This document shows positions 1 through 7,824 of a DNA stretch of 16,624 nucleotides, piece after piece. Within the stretch, counting starts at the first letter, position 1; each line of letters begins with the position of its first letter. The notes under the pieces are model-generated. The model was not told where the DNA came from. It ran no database searches and saw only the letters and a program-made list of their open reading frames with translations. The DNA is from Nitrospirota bacterium (GTDB lineage Bacteria; Nitrospirota; Nitrospiria; Nitrospirales; UBA8639), in assembly GCA_029879555.1 (NCBI GenBank), contig JAOUQB010000019.1:1-16624 (forward strand). Reading direction: 5' to 3'. The position numbers and the translations under genes were made by a program.

Positions 1-1148
1 ACGGAGTCCACCCAGACCCGGCCCCCGTGCTTCTCGACAAAATCTTTACAGAGCAACAATCCCAATCCTGTGCCCTTTTCACCGGAAGTGCCATCCGTGG
101 TTCGACCAGCCATCACCTCAAACAGACCAGCCAGCTTATCTGGAGAGACGCCGACTCCGGTATCAATGACCGACACCTGAATCATCGTGTCTTGTTCCTC
201 GGTCTGAATGGTCACACGGCCCTCGGCAGGAGTAAATTTGAGGGCATTACCCACTAGATTTTGAACAATAGAATGGAGCATCGTCGAGTCGGCAAAGACT
301 TCGGCTGATGGATTGGCTTGGTACACAAGATCAATATTTTTTTGAGTGGCATTGCCCTTCAACAGCATCACCACGTTCATGACCACGGTGTCGATCGCGA
401 CAGAGGTGGGCTGGTAGTCCAAGGTCCCCAATTCAAACCGCGTGCATTGCAGAAGATTGTCAATAAGATGCATAACCTGTTCGGCGGAGGTGAGAACCGT
501 TTGTGAAAATTCCTGAATGTCTTCCCGACTCAAGGTTTCGGCTTCTTCCGCCAACGTTTGGGAAAAGGCCAAGATTCCGTTAAAGGGCGACCGCAGATCA
601 TGAGAGACAATATGAAAGAGCTTGTTCTTACTTTCCACAAGCTGTTGCAGCTCTTTAGTGAGACGACGTAATTCCAATTGAGCGACGACCTGTCGAGCCA
701 ATGCTTGCAAGGCTGTTATTTGTTCCAGAGATAACATTCGTGGCTCATCGTCAATCGCGCATAATGTTCCGATGGCGAATCCTTCAGGGGTGAGAAGAGG
801 TGCGCCAGCATAAAACCGAATATGGGGGTCGCCCGTCACCAAAGGATTATCCACAAAACGCTGATCGGTAAGGGTATCAGGAACCACAAGCACGTCCGTC
901 TGAAGAATGGCATGCGCACAAAACGCCATGTCGCGAGAGGTTTCGGGAGCGGCGCACCCCACCTTCGCTTTAAACCATTGTCGAGTGGGATCCACCAAGC
1001 TAATCAGGGCAATAGGCGTATGACAAATATAGGAGGCCAGCTTCACAAAATCGTCGTACACCGCTTCAGCTTCGGTGTCCAAAATCTCATATTGCAACAG
1101 CGCTTGGATACGCGCTTGTTCATTATCTGGGATAGCCGCCACTTGCAT
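1..1148 (-). CDS. GAF-domain sensor histidine kinase (3' end missing)
   Basis: Reverse-strand reading from ATG at 1148 is open for 382 codons to the window edge, so the C-terminus and stop lie outside. A GAF domain covers about residues 20-160 with the common FCAHAI segment (76-81). A short helical linker leads to the HisKA dimerisation helix with phospho-accepting His183 in VSHDLRSPF. The HATPase domain shows the N box (Asn297/Asn301 in QNLVGNALKF), G1 box DTGVG (329-333) and G2 box GTGLGL (359-364). No transmembrane helix or signal peptide is visible, so this is a cytoplasmic kinase sensing a small ligand or redox cue through GAF. No other in-frame ATG lies upstream; AGGA sits about 8 bases before the start. 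No response regulator is visible in the window, so it is an orphan as far as can be seen; a receiver domain could follow beyond the edge. Confidence 0.93.
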   Translation of the reverse strand, partial: MQVAAIPDNEQARIQALLQYEILDTEAEAVYDDFVKLASYICHTPIALISLVDPTRQWFKAKVGCAAPETSRDMAFCAHAILQTDVLVVPDTLTDQRFVDNPLVTGDPHIRFYAGAPLLTPEGFAIGTLCAIDDEPRMLSLEQITALQALARQVVAQLELRRLTKELQQLVESKNKLFHIVSHDLRSPFNGILAFSQTLAEEAETLSREDIQEFSQTVLTSAEQVMHLIDNLLQCTRFELGTLDYQPTSVAIDTVVMNVVMLLKGNATQKNIDLVYQANPSAEVFADSTMLHSIVQNLVGNALKFTPAEGRVTIQTEEQDTMIQVSVIDTGVGVSPDKLAGLFEVMAGRTTDGTSGEKGTGLGLLLCKDFVEKHGGRVWVDS

Positions 1149-1446
1149 AGGTGGTCCTATAAAAATCCGCTCAACACAGGCAAAAGGCCGATGATCACTG
1201 CATGTATGGCAACGATTTCTAATACAGGATGAGCATGTCCTTCTGCATTCATTGTTCGGGACAATACCTTCTCAACTTAACAAATCGCTTCCCCCCTAGG
1301 GGCAGACGGCACACATTTTCCGCATCATGATCTTCCTGTCTTAGAAGCCTTCTAGGCCACGAAGGGGCGCCGAGACATCGGCCTTGTCCGTTCAGCCCCT
1401 CAAGGGCGAAAGAACGGGAACCGACAAGAAAAAAGAACAATCAATC
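1149..1446. other. Intergenic region with clustered stem-loops
   Basis: This divergent spacer separates the kinase (leftward) from the methyltransferase (rightward). It holds several perfect small palindromes: ATTGT-N5-ACAAT (1251-1265), CCCCTAGGGG (1293-1302), TAGAAG-C-CTTCTA (1342-1354), GCCGA-gaca-TCGGC (1369-1382), and a three-tier hairpin at 1383-1428. Both short reverse ORFs here look like chance. No clear -35/-10 pair was found on either strand. Confidence 0.6.
1383..1428 (+). other. Three-tier hairpin in methyltransferase leader
   Basis: Nested complementary arms are visible: CTTGTC (1383-1388) with GACAAG (1423-1428), CGTTC (1389-1393) with GAACG (1412-1416), and GCCC (1395-1398) with GGGC (1404-1407) around a CTCAA loop. 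It ends 18 bases before the ATG at 1447. An A-rich, not T-rich, tract follows on the plus strand and no T tract follows on the minus strand, so it is not a standard terminator. It may be an mRNA leader structure; I do not recognise it as a known riboswitch. Confidence 0.45.
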
Positions 1447-2307
1447 ATGAACCACCCATTACAACACGAGAAACGGACCTCCACGGGACGAAGCCAACCA
1501 ACTGTGCCCGCTAATCATGAAACTATAACCCCAGAAATCACCCTTACCGATCGCCTACGATCGGGATACCACCGTATTTGGTACGAGGCAACTCAGGCTT
1601 TACGTTGGTCACGAGGGACCTATCGAGAAGCACCGATTGCGACGATCGAGAATCTAACTTCAACTCAAAACCGTCGTATCGAGGAACTTTCGGCAAACTA
1701 TGGAACCCACTTTGAGTTACGCCACCCTCCTGAAACGACGCTTCTCAACTATGGATATTTAGATTTGTTGGATCGTGCGCGGCAAGCTCTGAAATGGCCA
1801 ATTTCTGAAAATCGAAAAGTCTGCGATGTGGGCAGCGCTAATTTTGCTTATGCGGATGCCCTTCAGACATTTTTCAAACCCTCGGAATTGGTAGGAACGG
1901 AAGTCGATGGACATCGACTCTATTGTAACGGGCGAAGTCGTATTGATTATGCCCATGGGCACATTCAAGATTTGGCACACACTCACTATGTCGTGGCCGA
2001 CTACCGCCACTACAACAGCCCTGCGGAAATCATCACCGCGTGGTATCCCTTCGTAACCCCCAAACCGCTCCTCGCCTGGCGTCTTCCATTGAGCTTATTC
2101 GATCCGTCTGCCCTGTTCGCCAAAATCGCGAACAACTTGGTTCTTGGCGGAACCTTTGTCATGATCAACCACAGCCCCACTGAAGCCACCGTGGCCCATC
2201 GCATTGCCGAATCCGTTGGGCTCGTCAGTCGAGGCCAGTATGTACACACCAGCCCGCTTCGCCCTCGCCCACAACCTGTCGTCCTCACCCTCTGGCATCA
2301 CTCTTGA
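1447..2307 (+). CDS. Predicted class I SAM-dependent methyltransferase
   Basis: This 286-residue soluble protein has a Rossmann-like SAM-binding core. Motif I is KVCDVGSANF (124-133) and the following acidic strand is GTEVDG (150-155). A later strand with LVLGGTFVMINHS (231-243) fits the usual 'K-PGG' hairpin position. The first ~95 residues are polar and helical and match nothing I recognise. No substrate can be named. I chose ATG 1447; an in-frame TTG at 1384 would add 21 residues but falls inside the leader hairpin. No strong Shine-Dalgarno is seen before 1447 (only an A-rich tract). The gene appears monocistronic: the kinase diverges on the left and the chemoreceptor starts 307 bases downstream. 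Confidence 0.75.
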   Translation: MNHPLQHEKRTSTGRSQPTVPANHETITPEITLTDRLRSGYHRIWYEATQALRWSRGTYREAPIATIENLTSTQNRRIEELSANYGTHFELRHPPETTLLNYGYLDLLDRARQALKWPISENRKVCDVGSANFAYADALQTFFKPSELVGTEVDGHRLYCNGRSRIDYAHGHIQDLAHTHYVVADYRHYNSPAEIITAWYPFVTPKPLLAWRLPLSLFDPSALFAKIANNLVLGGTFVMINHSPTEATVAHRIAESVGLVSRGQYVHTSPLRPRPQPVVLTLWHHS

Positions 2308-2614
2308 GAAGTTTTTCGGTTTTTCCTTTAAGAATGACGTCCTGACACCCGAGTATAAAAATTGAGAAAGAACACGAAAGAACATCATTCTATTTGATCT
2401 CAATGGACGCGTGATTGAGGTTGCGATTTCCCGCCCTTCACTAGGTCCCTGTAGCACCTAACGGATCGGCTTTCCCCAAGACCGATAAGTTGCAGGACAT
2501 GGAATGATCTTGAAATTGAATAGCATGTACGACTCAATTTCCCACTCACCCGTGTGGAGATGAGAAAGGCTATCTACGCGATGGGAATACACGCCTTTTC
2601 TCTCGGATGAATTT
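2308..2614. other. Non-coding gap before the chemoreceptor
   Basis: I see no convincing gene; the reverse ORFs at 2095-2457 and 2458-2706 lack family features and overlap real genes. Two inverted repeats are present: ATCGG (2464-2468) with CCGAT (2482-2486), and GAAATTGA (2512-2519) with TCAATTTC (2534-2541). Neither is followed by a T tract. ACCGATAA (2481-2488) resembles a sigma-28 -10 element. Confidence 0.55.
2481..2488 (+). promoter_or_regulatory. Possible sigma-28 (FliA)-type -10 element
   Basis: ACCGATAA differs by one base from the flagellar/chemotaxis -10 consensus GCCGATAA and lies 127 bases before the chemoreceptor ATG. The best -35-like TAAC (2459-2462) is 18 bases away instead of the usual ~15, so the match is only partial. 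The location before a chemoreceptor gene is the main reason to list it. Confidence 0.25.
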
Positions 2615-5350
2615 ATGAAATTAAAAACGCAACTCATTATCGGATCAATTCTTCTTGCCGTTATCCCAGTTGGGATTGCCGGATCGATTATCACTTGGCA
2701 AGCCAATCAAGAAGCACGAGTGGCACTAGAGGAACAGGCCAAGAATCAATTGATTTCAATTCGAGAAATGAAAAAAACCCACATTGAGGCGTATTTTCAA
2801 ACGATTCGAGATCAGATTCTCACTTTTTCCAACGACCGAATGATTATTGACGCCATGAAGGATTTCAAGGCGGCGTTTCAAAATTTCCGAAAAGAGGCCC
2901 ACCCTTCTCCTGCGGAAATCAGCTCATGGAAATCGAGTTTAGCAACCTATTATCAAGAAGATTTCACGGAAGAATATGTCCGGCGCAATCCTAATCAGAA
3001 GCCAAAGGCTCTTTCGTATTTGAGTCAATTGGATCAGGACTCCATCGCGCTGCAATACCATTACATCAAGGCTAACCCCCACCCATTAGGAAGAAAAGAC
3101 GAATTAGCCTCTTCCAAAGACCGCACAACCTACAGCCAACTGCATGAGCGAAATCACCCGCACATCCGTGACTTTTTGAAAAAATTTGGCTATTACGACA
3201 TTTTCCTTGTGGATCCCGATTCAGGAGATATCGTGTACACCGTCTTTAAAGAATTTGATTATTCGACTTCATTAATTGACGGACCCTATGCCGATTCGGG
3301 AATCGGGCACGTGTTTCGGGAAGCCAACGCCTCCGACAATTCACAAACGGTAAGCCTGGTAGACTTCGCTCCCTATCCCCCGTCCTATGAAGACTCCGCG
3401 TCCTTTATCGCCTCTCCCATCTTCGATGGATCGACCAAGGTTGGGGTGTTGATTTTCCAAATGCCCATTGACCGGATCAACGCCATCATGACAAATCAAG
3501 GTGATTGGAAACGGATGGGCCTTGGGGAATCAGGAGAAACCTATCTTATCGGCCCAGACTATACGATGCGCAATCAGAGCCGGTTTCTGTTGGAAGACAA
3601 GCCAAAGTATTTAAACGCCATCCAGGCCAGCGGTCTCCCCAGCCATCTGATTGAACTGATCACAGCCAAAAACACGTCCATCGGGCTCCAGCCTGTACGA
3701 ACGATGGGTACACAATCGGCTTTGGCTGGAAAAACCGATTTCGCGATCTTCCCGAATTACCGTGGGATTCCCGTCCTCTCAGCCTACGCCCCATTACACA
3801 TTCCAGGTTTGCATTGGGTCATTCTGAGCGAAATTAATGAGGCGGAAGCCTTTGCACCAACTGAGACCCTTCATCACCAAATTCTGACATCCACCATCTG
3901 GATAATCGGCATCACGCTACTGTTCTCCGTGGGCCTCGGATGGTTTTTTGCCTTAAGGACCACACGCCCCATTCATCGCCTTCAAACCACCATTGAATCG
4001 ATTGCCCAGCATTCTCATATGGATCAACGGATTCAGATCAACACTCAGGATGAAGTGGGAGCCTTGGCTCGTTCCTATAATGGCTTGCTCGACCGCCTAC
4101 AAGTCGTCAACCACCAGATGGAACAAGCCAGCAAAAATGTTGCCGACCTGGCCAGCGTGGTGCTCAATCTGGTGGCTCCTATGAGTACCAGTATGCATCG
4201 TCAATCCCACGAGGCCACCGCCGTCGCCCAGTCAACGGCCGAAATGTCCTCCATGGTCCATAGCGTGGCCCAGAATGCCCAACAGGCCGCTCTGGTAACA
4301 CAAGAAGCCGATCACGAAACCAACGTCATCGGAGAAGTTGTCAACCACTCAACGATCGGAATGACCCGCTTGGCAGAAATGGTTGAGGAATCCCAGCGGA
4401 AAGTGTCTTCCTTGATGGAACATTCTGATCATATTGGCGCCGTCACCAAAATCATTGACGATATTGCCGAACAGACCAATCTCCTCGCGTTAAATGCCGC
4501 CATTGAAGCTGCCCGTGCTGGTGAGCAGGGCCGTGGGTTCGCGGTCGTAGCAGACGAAGTTCGAATACTGGCTGAACGAACGACCAAATCAACAAAGGAA
4601 ATTACGGGGATGATTCATGCCATGCAGGAGGAAACCCGATTGGCCGTTGGTGTGATGAAAAAAGGGTCACAAGAAGCCACCAATGCCATGGCACTCGCAA
4701 ATCAATCAAGCGAAGGTTTGCACCTGATTATTCGATCGGTCAATGAAGTCACCGATCAAATGGCTCAAATTGCGGCTGCGACGGAAGAGCAGTCCGCGAC
4801 CACTGAACAGATCAAGGGGACCATTGCCAACGTCGCGAACGTCAGTCAACACAACGAGGCATCCCTCGGAATGGTTACAAGAGCCACCATGCGATTATGG
4901 GGGTATGCCGTCGCGGTTCAATGGGCTGCAGCACAGGAAGCCGGGACACTCACGACCGAACCCGAACTCAGTCTTGCTCGAGTGGGGCTCAATCCTGACT
5001 TCCTTGAACACCTCTACCAGAATTTTCTGAAGAGTCACGCTTCAATCTCGGCGTTACTCGGTTCACTCGACTCGAACAAGCGGAAGGCGTTAATGCTCAC
5101 AGAAATTGTGGCATTACTTCAATATGGCCGGGGAGTGGAAAAAGGGAAAGCCGTATTGGACCTTGTGGGGTTAAACCATGTCTGGCTTGGAATGGACCCG
5201 TGCCTGCATCCATTGTGGGTAGAGAGCTTGTTCAAAGCCCTCAAACAATTTGATCACAAATGGTCGCCTGAATTGGAATCCATTTGGCAGCACTCGCTAC
5301 AAAAAGGAGTTGAATACCTTACCACTCAAGCCATGGCCATAAAAATCTAG
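2615..5350 (+). CDS. Methyl-accepting chemotaxis protein with C-terminal globin-like domain
   Basis: This 911-residue receptor begins with a transmembrane helix (about 7-27), followed by a large periplasmic Cache-type sensor (about 30-415; [19 protein letters not shown] at 192-210, [14 protein letters not shown] at 302-315). A second membrane helix (423-446) leads to HAMP (447-500) and the methyl-accepting signalling domain (about 500-755). The conserved hairpin tip that binds CheA/CheW lies in [20 protein letters not shown] (615-634) and its return arm. Residues about 785-911 resemble a single-domain globin: Tyr801 at the B10 position, a candidate proximal His855 in GLNHVWLGM, and a closing helix [14 protein letters not shown]. 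There is no CheR/CheB-tethering C-terminal peptide. It should sense a periplasmic ligand and perhaps a haem-linked gas or redox cue, and signal to the chemotaxis kinase. Chemoreceptor identity is certain; the globin assignment is by eye. Confidence 0.95.
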   Translation: MKLKTQLIIGSILLAVIPVGIAGSIITWQANQEARVALEEQAKNQLISIREMKKTHIEAYFQTIRDQILTFSNDRMIIDAMKDFKAAFQNFRKEAHPSPAEISSWKSSLATYYQEDFTEEYVRRNPNQKPKALSYLSQLDQDSIALQYHYIKANPHPLGRKDELASSKDRTTYSQLHERNHPHIRDFLKKFGYYDIFLVDPDSGDIVYTVFKEFDYSTSLIDGPYADSGIGHVFREANASDNSQTVSLVDFAPYPPSYEDSASFIASPIFDGSTKVGVLIFQMPIDRINAIMTNQGDWKRMGLGESGETYLIGPDYTMRNQSRFLLEDKPKYLNAIQASGLPSHLIELITAKNTSIGLQPVRTMGTQSALAGKTDFAIFPNYRGIPVLSAYAPLHIPGLHWVILSEINEAEAFAPTETLHHQILTSTIWIIGITLLFSVGLGWFFALRTTRPIHRLQTTIESIAQHSHMDQRIQINTQDEVGALARSYNGLLDRLQVVNHQMEQASKNVADLASVVLNLVAPMSTSMHRQSHEATAVAQSTAEMSSMVHSVAQNAQQAALVTQEADHETNVIGEVVNHSTIGMTRLAEMVEESQRKVSSLMEHSDHIGAVTKIIDDIAEQTNLLALNAAIEAARAGEQGRGFAVVADEVRILAERTTKSTKEITGMIHAMQEETRLAVGVMKKGSQEATNAMALANQSSEGLHLIIRSVNEVTDQMAQIAAATEEQSATTEQIKGTIANVANVSQHNEASLGMVTRATMRLWGYAVAVQWAAAQEAGTLTTEPELSLARVGLNPDFLEHLYQNFLKSHASISALLGSLDSNKRKALMLTEIVALLQYGRGVEKGKAVLDLVGLNHVWLGMDPCLHPLWVESLFKALKQFDHKWSPELESIWQHSLQKGVEYLTTQAMAIKI

Positions 5351-5412
5351 GAATAATTGCTCTCCTCCAAACGTCTTTCTCTTCAGAATACAGGACTCTC
5401 TAAAGCCTCCTG

Positions 5413-5730
5413 CTAGCCTAAGGTCTGAAGCAACGCTCGCATTTCTGGAACCAGGTCACCTCCTCCATTGGAACGGCCAGACAAGGCGGCTTCGATTCCA
5501 GCATTCAACACTTTTTTGGCCTCATCATTCTGCTTCAGGCCGGCCAAGGCCCGCCCTAACGCAAAATGCGATGCCACATGCACCGGATCGAGTTGAACGG
5601 CGACGCGTAAATGTTCGGCTGCCTCTTCAAAGTTCTCACCTAATTGCAGGATTTTATCCCCCAATCCATACCGCCCCAAAAACCCGTCAGGCTTCTTCGC
5701 GACCATTTGACGAAACACTTCAATGTCCAT
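5413..5730 (-). CDS. Small TPR-repeat protein
   Basis: This 105-residue soluble protein has no signal peptide. Two tetratricopeptide units are visible: one around EEAAEHLRVAVQLDP with preceding GRYGLGDKILQLGENF, and the next HVASHFALGRALAGLKQNDEAKKVLNAGIEAA, showing the usual small/large residue spacing (A, L/Y, A, P at the turn). The C-terminus (LVPEMRALLQTLG) is a capping helix. TPR proteins of this size usually mediate protein contacts; the partner is unknown. The start at 5730 has a GGGAG stretch about 12 bases upstream. It converges with the chemoreceptor gene, 62 bases from its stop, and diverges from the peroxidase gene. No regulator or operon partner is adjacent. Confidence 0.8.
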   Translation of the reverse strand: MDIEVFRQMVAKKPDGFLGRYGLGDKILQLGENFEEAAEHLRVAVQLDPVHVASHFALGRALAGLKQNDEAKKVLNAGIEAALSGRSNGGGDLVPEMRALLQTLG

Positions 5731-5826
5731 AATGGGCCAATCTCCCTCTCTTATTAGTGAAATGACTTAGATCCCGAATCCTTTCATCACGACCCTGAGC
5801 CAAAACCTCCGAAATCTTCCCTTTTT

Positions 5827-5842
5827 TACCCCTACTGGGGTA
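5827..5842. promoter_or_regulatory. TACCCC-N4-GGGGTA operator-like dyad
   Basis: A perfect 6-bp inverted repeat, TACCCC-TACT-GGGGTA, lies about 90 bases before the peroxidase start. C4/G4 tracts flanked by TA are the known signature of CsoR/RcnR-family metal repressor sites. The right arm overlaps TATAGT (5841-5846), a 5/6 match to a -10 box, so an occupying repressor would block the promoter. The -35 region is poor. No CsoR/RcnR gene is present in the window. Confidence 0.5.
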
Positions 5843-5873
5843 TAGTCATCCCCTTTGTCATTGTCTACCCTAC

Positions 5874-5921
5874 CCCCCAAAAGTCGTAGAACTATTTCCA
5901 TACCATGAATCATTTTGGGGG
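5874..5921 (+). promoter_or_regulatory. Leader stem that would hide the peroxidase RBS
   Basis: CCCCCAAAA (5874-5882) and TTTTGGGGG (5913-5921) form a perfect 9-bp inverted repeat around a 30-base loop. The right arm contains the Shine-Dalgarno GGGGGAG (5917-5923) that serves ATG 5931 with a 7-base spacing. In the mRNA this stem would sequester the ribosome-binding site. Whether it opens in response to a signal cannot be told from sequence. Confidence 0.55.
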
Positions 5922-5930
5922 AGCCAGCAC

Positions 5931-7613
5931 ATGAACCACACAACACGCATCAAACCCCTGGACCGCAATCCAGTTTCTTCTTGGATCAGACCGTGTTTTA
6001 TTGTCGGCAGTCTAATCATGGCCATGATTGGGATCCAAACGCCTGGGACGTACGCATTTGAGACCCGAACGATTGATGGGAAAAATAACAATGTCGAAAA
6101 TCCTACCTGGGGAAGCATCGACACCCAATTGCTCAGGTACGCGGCCCCTGATTACCAAGATCACATCGCCAAACCGTCCGGAGAGAATCGCCCTAATGTT
6201 CGTGAAATCTCCAATACCGTGGTCGCCCAAGATGATCAGATTTTCAACGAAAAACAGGCCTCAGACTTTATCTGGCAGTGGGGACAATTCATCGATCACG
6301 ATATCACCCTCAGCGATGAAAGCCGGCCAGCCGAACCCTTTCCGATTCACGTTCCCACAGGAGATCCCTACTTCGATCCTCAAGCCACCGGCCTTGAGCG
6401 CATCATGTTGAACCGGTCCGTCTATGATCTGACGACCGGTACCACTCCGGATAATCCCCGGCAGCAAATCAACCAGATTACAGCCTACATTGATGCCTCC
6501 ATGGTCTATGGATCTGACTCCGTTCGGGCGGGAGCCCTCAGAACCCTGGACGGCACCGGCCAGCTCACAACTAGTCCAGGCAACCTCTTGCCATTCAATA
6601 CAATGGGCCTTCCCAACTTGGGCGGACCGAACCCCAGCCTGTTTATCGCGGGCGACATTCGGGCGAACGAGCAGGTAGGCCTCACATCGATGCATACCCT
6701 ATTCATGCGGGAGCACAATCGTGTCGCCGCACGTATCCATCACCGTTTCCCACAGTTAGGCGATGATGCCATCTACGAAGCTGCCCGGGCCTGGGTCGGT
6801 GCGGTCATTCAAGTGATCACCTATCAAGAATTTCTCCCAATGCTCCTCGGGCCCGATGCCCTTCAACCCTATACGGGATACAAACGGGAGGTGAACCCTG
6901 GAATTGCCACCGAGTTCAGTACAGCAGCCTATCGTGTGGGGCACACGCTCCTTTCCCCCGTCTTACTCCGACTTCAGCAAAACGGGCAACCCATCCCTGA
7001 AGGAAATTTGCCGCTTCGGGAGGCGTTTTTGGTCCCCTGGCGCCTGACCAATGAAGGGGGCATTGAGCCCGTACTTCGAGGACTGGCGACCAATCGGGCG
7101 CAGGAGATTGACACCTATGTGATCGACGATGTGAGAAATTTTCTCTTTGGACCTCCCGGATCCGGAGGATTCGATCTGGCCTCCCTCAATTTGCAACGAG
7201 GGCGAGATCACGGCATTCCCTCTTACAACGATGTCCGCTTGGCATTGGGCCTCACCCCAGCCCTCACGTTTGCCGACATCACGAGTGAGCCAGAGGTCCA
7301 ACAACATTTGAAAGCCGTCTATGGCCAGGTCGAACTTGTCGATCTGTGGATTGGGGCGCTGGCCGAAGACCATCGGCCGGGTGCCATGGTGGGGGAACTG
7401 ATTTACACCATTCTCGTCGATCAGTTTGAACGATTGAGGGATGGGGATCGGTTCTTCTATCTCAATGCTTTTCCTCACTATCAAATACGTATCCTGGAAG
7501 CCACCACCTTGGCTGATGTCATCCGCCGAAACACGACCATCGGCCGAGAAATCCAAAACAACGTCTTTCTCGTCCCCCACAAACATCACGACCACCATCA
7601 CGGAAGACGCTAG
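5931..7613 (+). CDS. Secreted animal-type haem peroxidase
   Basis: This 560-residue protein belongs to the peroxidase-cyclooxygenase (myeloperoxidase, An_peroxidase) superfamily, which uses hydrogen peroxide to oxidise halides or organic donors. A signal peptide ends near TYA42. The distal block WGQFIDHD has Gln119, Asp122, catalytic His123 and Ca-binding Asp124. The Ca loop TAYIDAS has Thr184, Tyr186, Asp188 and Ser190. Arg244 and Glu247 lie in GDIRANE, followed by LTSMHTLFMREHNR; proximal His338 lies in YRVGHTLL, and Asn420 in LNLQRGRDHG. Asp122 and Glu247 match the two residues that form haem ester bonds in mammalian enzymes; the myeloperoxidase Met of the sulfonium link is replaced by Gln248. 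The tail HKHHDHHHGRR is metal-ligand rich. All catalytic residues are present, so activity is likely. The gene is alone, with an operator-like dyad, an RBS-masking stem and its own terminator. Confidence 0.95.
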   Translation: MNHTTRIKPLDRNPVSSWIRPCFIVGSLIMAMIGIQTPGTYAFETRTIDGKNNNVENPTWGSIDTQLLRYAAPDYQDHIAKPSGENRPNVREISNTVVAQDDQIFNEKQASDFIWQWGQFIDHDITLSDESRPAEPFPIHVPTGDPYFDPQATGLERIMLNRSVYDLTTGTTPDNPRQQINQITAYIDASMVYGSDSVRAGALRTLDGTGQLTTSPGNLLPFNTMGLPNLGGPNPSLFIAGDIRANEQVGLTSMHTLFMREHNRVAARIHHRFPQLGDDAIYEAARAWVGAVIQVITYQEFLPMLLGPDALQPYTGYKREVNPGIATEFSTAAYRVGHTLLSPVLLRLQQNGQPIPEGNLPLREAFLVPWRLTNEGGIEPVLRGLATNRAQEIDTYVIDDVRNFLFGPPGSGGFDLASLNLQRGRDHGIPSYNDVRLALGLTPALTFADITSEPEVQQHLKAVYGQVELVDLWIGALAEDHRPGAMVGELIYTILVDQFERLRDGDRFFYLNAFPHYQIRILEATTLADVIRRNTTIGREIQNNVFLVPHKHHDHHHGRR

Positions 7614-7653
7614 AGCCCAGTTCTCGTTCTTCACTCATATGTAGCAATCTCCC

Positions 7654-7704
7654 AAGGCGGGGACCTTGATTATTGAATAGTCAGGGCTTCCGCCTTTCTT
7701 TTTT
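7654..7704 (+). terminator. Rho-independent terminator after the peroxidase gene
   Basis: AAGGCGG (7654-7660) pairs with CCGCCTT (7690-7696), with inner wobble pairs between CTTGA and TCAGG extending the stem, followed by TCTTTTTT. It lies 40 bases after the peroxidase stop and ends its transcript. Confidence 0.85.
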
Positions 7705-7824
7705 CCTGCTGGATTAGCCACAACGTTTGAATAGAAATGAAGAAGAGAAAGGGGGTATGCTTTCAGTCAGACTCGATGGAGCATCCTTTCAAAATTAAGG
7801 AATACAACTAAAACGGACAGTCGG

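Noticed and set aside
1383..1428. Hairpin as a transcription terminator
   Set aside because: No T tract follows on either strand; it lies between divergent genes where no terminator is needed.
1249..1440. Reverse 63-residue ORF in the spacer
   Set aside because: No Shine-Dalgarno, no family features, and it is made largely of the palindromic stretches.
1384..1446. TTG start extending the methyltransferase by 21 residues
   Set aside because: The start lies inside the leader hairpin and has no ribosome-binding site; the ATG at 1447 is simpler.
2095..2457. Reverse 120-residue ORF
   Set aside because: Overlaps the methyltransferase 3' end, with no motif or ribosome-binding site.
6963..7634. 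Reverse 223-residue ORF antisense to the peroxidase
   Set aside because: Its length reflects codon bias of the peroxidase gene; the product has no recognisable domain and the sense strand encodes every catalytic motif.
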